Source: Deltaproteobacteria bacterium
GTDB taxonomy: Bacteria > Desulfobacterota > Binatia > Binatales > Binataceae
DNA length: 6,837 nt
Direction: 5' to 3'
Assembly: GCA_027403435.1 (NCBI GenBank)
Contig: DAHZDR010000163.1
Location: forward strand, 1-6,837
Position 1 is the stretch's first letter, and every line of letters begins with the position of its first letter. The notes below the pieces were generated by a model. That model made no database searches and had not been told where the DNA came from. It saw only the letters and a program-made list of their open reading frames with translations. Positions 6,338 to 6,837 of this stretch are shown piece by piece. The translations under genes were made by a program, and so were the position numbers.

Positions 6338-6607
6338 ATGCGCGAAACTTCGCGAATGGAAAATTCTTTTCCCACCGCGCATTGCGCGGCTTGCGCCAGG
6401 ATCGTCCTGACCTGTGTCGATTTCGACGAGCTCGGGGAGCGTCGGCGCTGCGTCCATTGCGACGGCGTGGTCGAGTCCGATCCGCATTGGATCGGCGCGA
6501 CGGAACTCGAGGCCGCCGGCTACCAGATCGGCGCGCCGCGGCGCACCGGCGGCGGATGCGGCAGTGGCGGCGGATGCGGCGGCGGATGCGCGACGCGGCG
6601 GAGCTAG
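6338..6607 (+). CDS. Small zinc-ribbon-like protein with glycine/cysteine-rich tail
   Basis: An 89-residue protein from ATG 6338. Two CxxC knuckles, C16-A-A-C19 and C38-V-H-C41, 18 residues apart, form a likely zinc ribbon, with C26 between them. After it comes a short segment with WIGATELEAAGY (51-62). The tail is three GGGC units (71-84) followed by ATRRS. Eight cysteines in 89 residues suggest metal or Fe-S binding, or a role in metal handling or protein contacts; no family name is certain. Possible starts are GTG 6335, ATG 6338 and ATG 6356. The promoter places transcription start near 6336, so 6338 would be leaderless. Starting at 6356 would drop only six residues and leave the 6341-6354 palindrome in the leader. 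No Shine-Dalgarno is clear for any of them. The FBP aldolase/phosphatase gene follows 75 nt downstream on the same strand and may be co-transcribed. Reality as a gene is supported by the promoter and paired CxxC motifs. Confidence 0.75.
   Translation: MRETSRMENSFPTAHCAACARIVLTCVDFDELGERRRCVHCDGVVESDPHWIGATELEAAGYQIGAPRRTGGGCGSGGGCGGGCATRRS
6341..6354. repeat. Palindrome CGCGAA-AC-TTCGCG, candidate operator (downstream copy)
   Basis: A perfect 6-bp-arm inverted repeat with a 2-bp centre, about 12 bp after the -10 and within the first codons of the zinc-ribbon gene. A bound protein here would block RNA polymerase. In RNA it could form a small hairpin ending 1 nt before the alternative ATG at 6356. 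It shares its arms with 6258-6270. Confidence 0.45.
6548..6589 (+). repeat. Three copies of a 12-bp unit encoding Gly-Gly-Gly-Cys
   Basis: GGCGGCGGATGC occurs at 6548-6559, 6566-6577 and 6578-6589, the first two separated by 6 bp (Gly-Ser). The copies are identical, in frame, and encode the GGGC tail of the zinc-ribbon protein. Identical codons in all copies suggest recent slippage or duplication; copy number may vary between strains. Confidence 0.85.
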
Positions 6608-6610
6608 GCG

Positions 6611-6632
6611 CGCGAACTTTATTCTCGCGAGA
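6611..6632. repeat. Overlapping symmetric elements after the zinc-ribbon gene
   Basis: CGCGA (6611-6615) and TCGCG (6625-6629) form a 5-bp inverted repeat with a 9-nt loop, overlapped by the perfect 10-bp palindrome TCTCGCGAGA (6623-6632). This lies 4-25 nt after the stop and 51 nt before the FBP aldolase/phosphatase start. It could be a weak hairpin or a protein site; no T-run follows. The CGCGA core resembles the arms of the two upstream palindromes. Confidence 0.3.
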
Positions 6633-6682
6633 GGAAGGGTGGAAATCCAGGAGCCGGCTTTGGGCTCGGAGACAATACGCTG

Positions 6683-6837
6683 ATGAAAACCACACTATCT
6701 GTAATAAAAGCCGACGTCGGATCGATTGGCGGACATATCACGCCAAGCGTCCAGGTCAAACAGGCCATCGAGCAGCACGTCCGCGACAAGGGCAAGAAGC
6801 TGCTCAGCGATCTGTACGTCAGCACGACCGGCGACGA
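6683..6837 (+). CDS. Fructose-1,6-bisphosphate aldolase/phosphatase (class V, archaeal type), N-terminal part
   Basis: The first 51 residues are present; the window ends inside the gene, and family members are usually near 370-400 residues. The opening MKTTLSVIKADVGSIGGH closely follows the FBP aldolase/phosphatase family, including D11 and H18, residues known from this family to sit in the metal and substrate site. The family often has a second His or Val after H18; here it is Ile19. YVSTTGD (45-51) matches the usual Y-T-H-GDD strand start. The enzyme joins triose phosphates and dephosphorylates the product to fructose 6-phosphate, making gluconeogenesis one-way in the cytoplasm. GGAG (6668-6671) lies 11 nt before ATG 6683, slightly far. 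The first codons (AAA ACC ACA CTA TCT GTA ATA AAA) are markedly AT-richer than those of neighbouring genes, as often seen where initiation must be efficient. No separate promoter was found, so readthrough from 6302-6329 is possible. Confidence 0.88.
   Translation, partial: MKTTLSVIKADVGSIGGHITPSVQVKQAIEQHVRDKGKKLLSDLYVSTTGD

Noticed and set aside
5523..6338. 271-codon plus-strand open frame opposite the DUF1122-like gene
   Set aside because: Arg-rich composition, no plausible motifs, and the minus strand has a better start with ribosome site and a non-random core.
6183..6695. N-terminal extension of the 5442-6182 gene to position 6695
   Set aside because: The extension is basic, low-complexity translation running antisense through the zinc-ribbon gene and its promoter; GGGAG 8 nt before ATG 6182 fixes a shorter start.
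6619..6825. 68-codon minus-strand frame opposite the FBP aldolase/phosphatase start
   Set aside because: The plus strand has an unmistakable family N-terminus; the antisense frame is a shadow.

Overview
The window comes from a very GC-rich bacterium with an extreme preference for G or C at third codon positions. That bias also explains the many long spurious frames on the opposite strands. A c-type cytochrome with a cleavable signal peptide, an HD-domain CCA-adding enzyme of about 445 residues and a class V (archaeal-type) fructose-1,6-bisphosphate aldolase/phosphatase together suggest a deep-branching Gram-negative lineage. Deltaproteobacteria-like, Binatota-like or Rokubacteria-like groups fit, but the sequence alone does not settle the taxon.

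Layout. (1) Positions 1-424, minus strand: a monohaem cytochrome c precursor, cut off by the window edge at its C-terminus. (2) 425-607: a divergent intergenic region holding a perfect 9-bp inverted repeat laid over a candidate cytochrome promoter. (3) 608-5410, plus strand: a compact four-gene cluster. It runs from the tRNA CCA-adding enzyme/poly(A) polymerase family gene, through a 6-nt gap, to a double-domain ABC ATPase, then two BPD_transp_2 permeases joined by 4-nt and 8-nt overlaps. The three transporter genes match the BmpA/NupNOPQ-type (YufO-YufP-YufQ) nucleoside importer architecture, but no substrate-binding lipoprotein lies in the window. (4) 5442-6182, minus strand: a 246-residue conserved hypothetical protein, tentatively DUF1122-like, convergent with the transporter operon. 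(5) 6183-6337: a divergent intergenic region with a strong sigma70-like promoter that appears to drive a leaderless or nearly leaderless transcript. Two near-identical CGCGAA/TTCGCG palindromes lie about 84 bp apart around it. (6) 6338-6607, plus: a small zinc-ribbon-like protein with a (GGGC)x3 glycine/cysteine tail encoded by a 12-bp repeat. (7) 6683 to the window end, plus: the N-terminal 51 residues of a class V FBP aldolase/phosphatase, a gluconeogenic enzyme.

How they fit together. The transporter genes form one importer: ATPase plus two permeases, probably for nucleosides or a related ligand, awaiting a binding protein encoded elsewhere. Their near-fusion to the CCA enzyme gene suggests co-transcription; a functional link between nucleoside uptake and tRNA 3'-end maintenance is only speculation. 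The least ordinary material is regulatory: two intergenic regions carry symmetric sequences placed exactly on or around promoter elements. The transporter ATPase also has unusually eroded motifs in one of its two ATP sites. I saw no mobile elements, CRISPR arrays, tRNA or rRNA genes.
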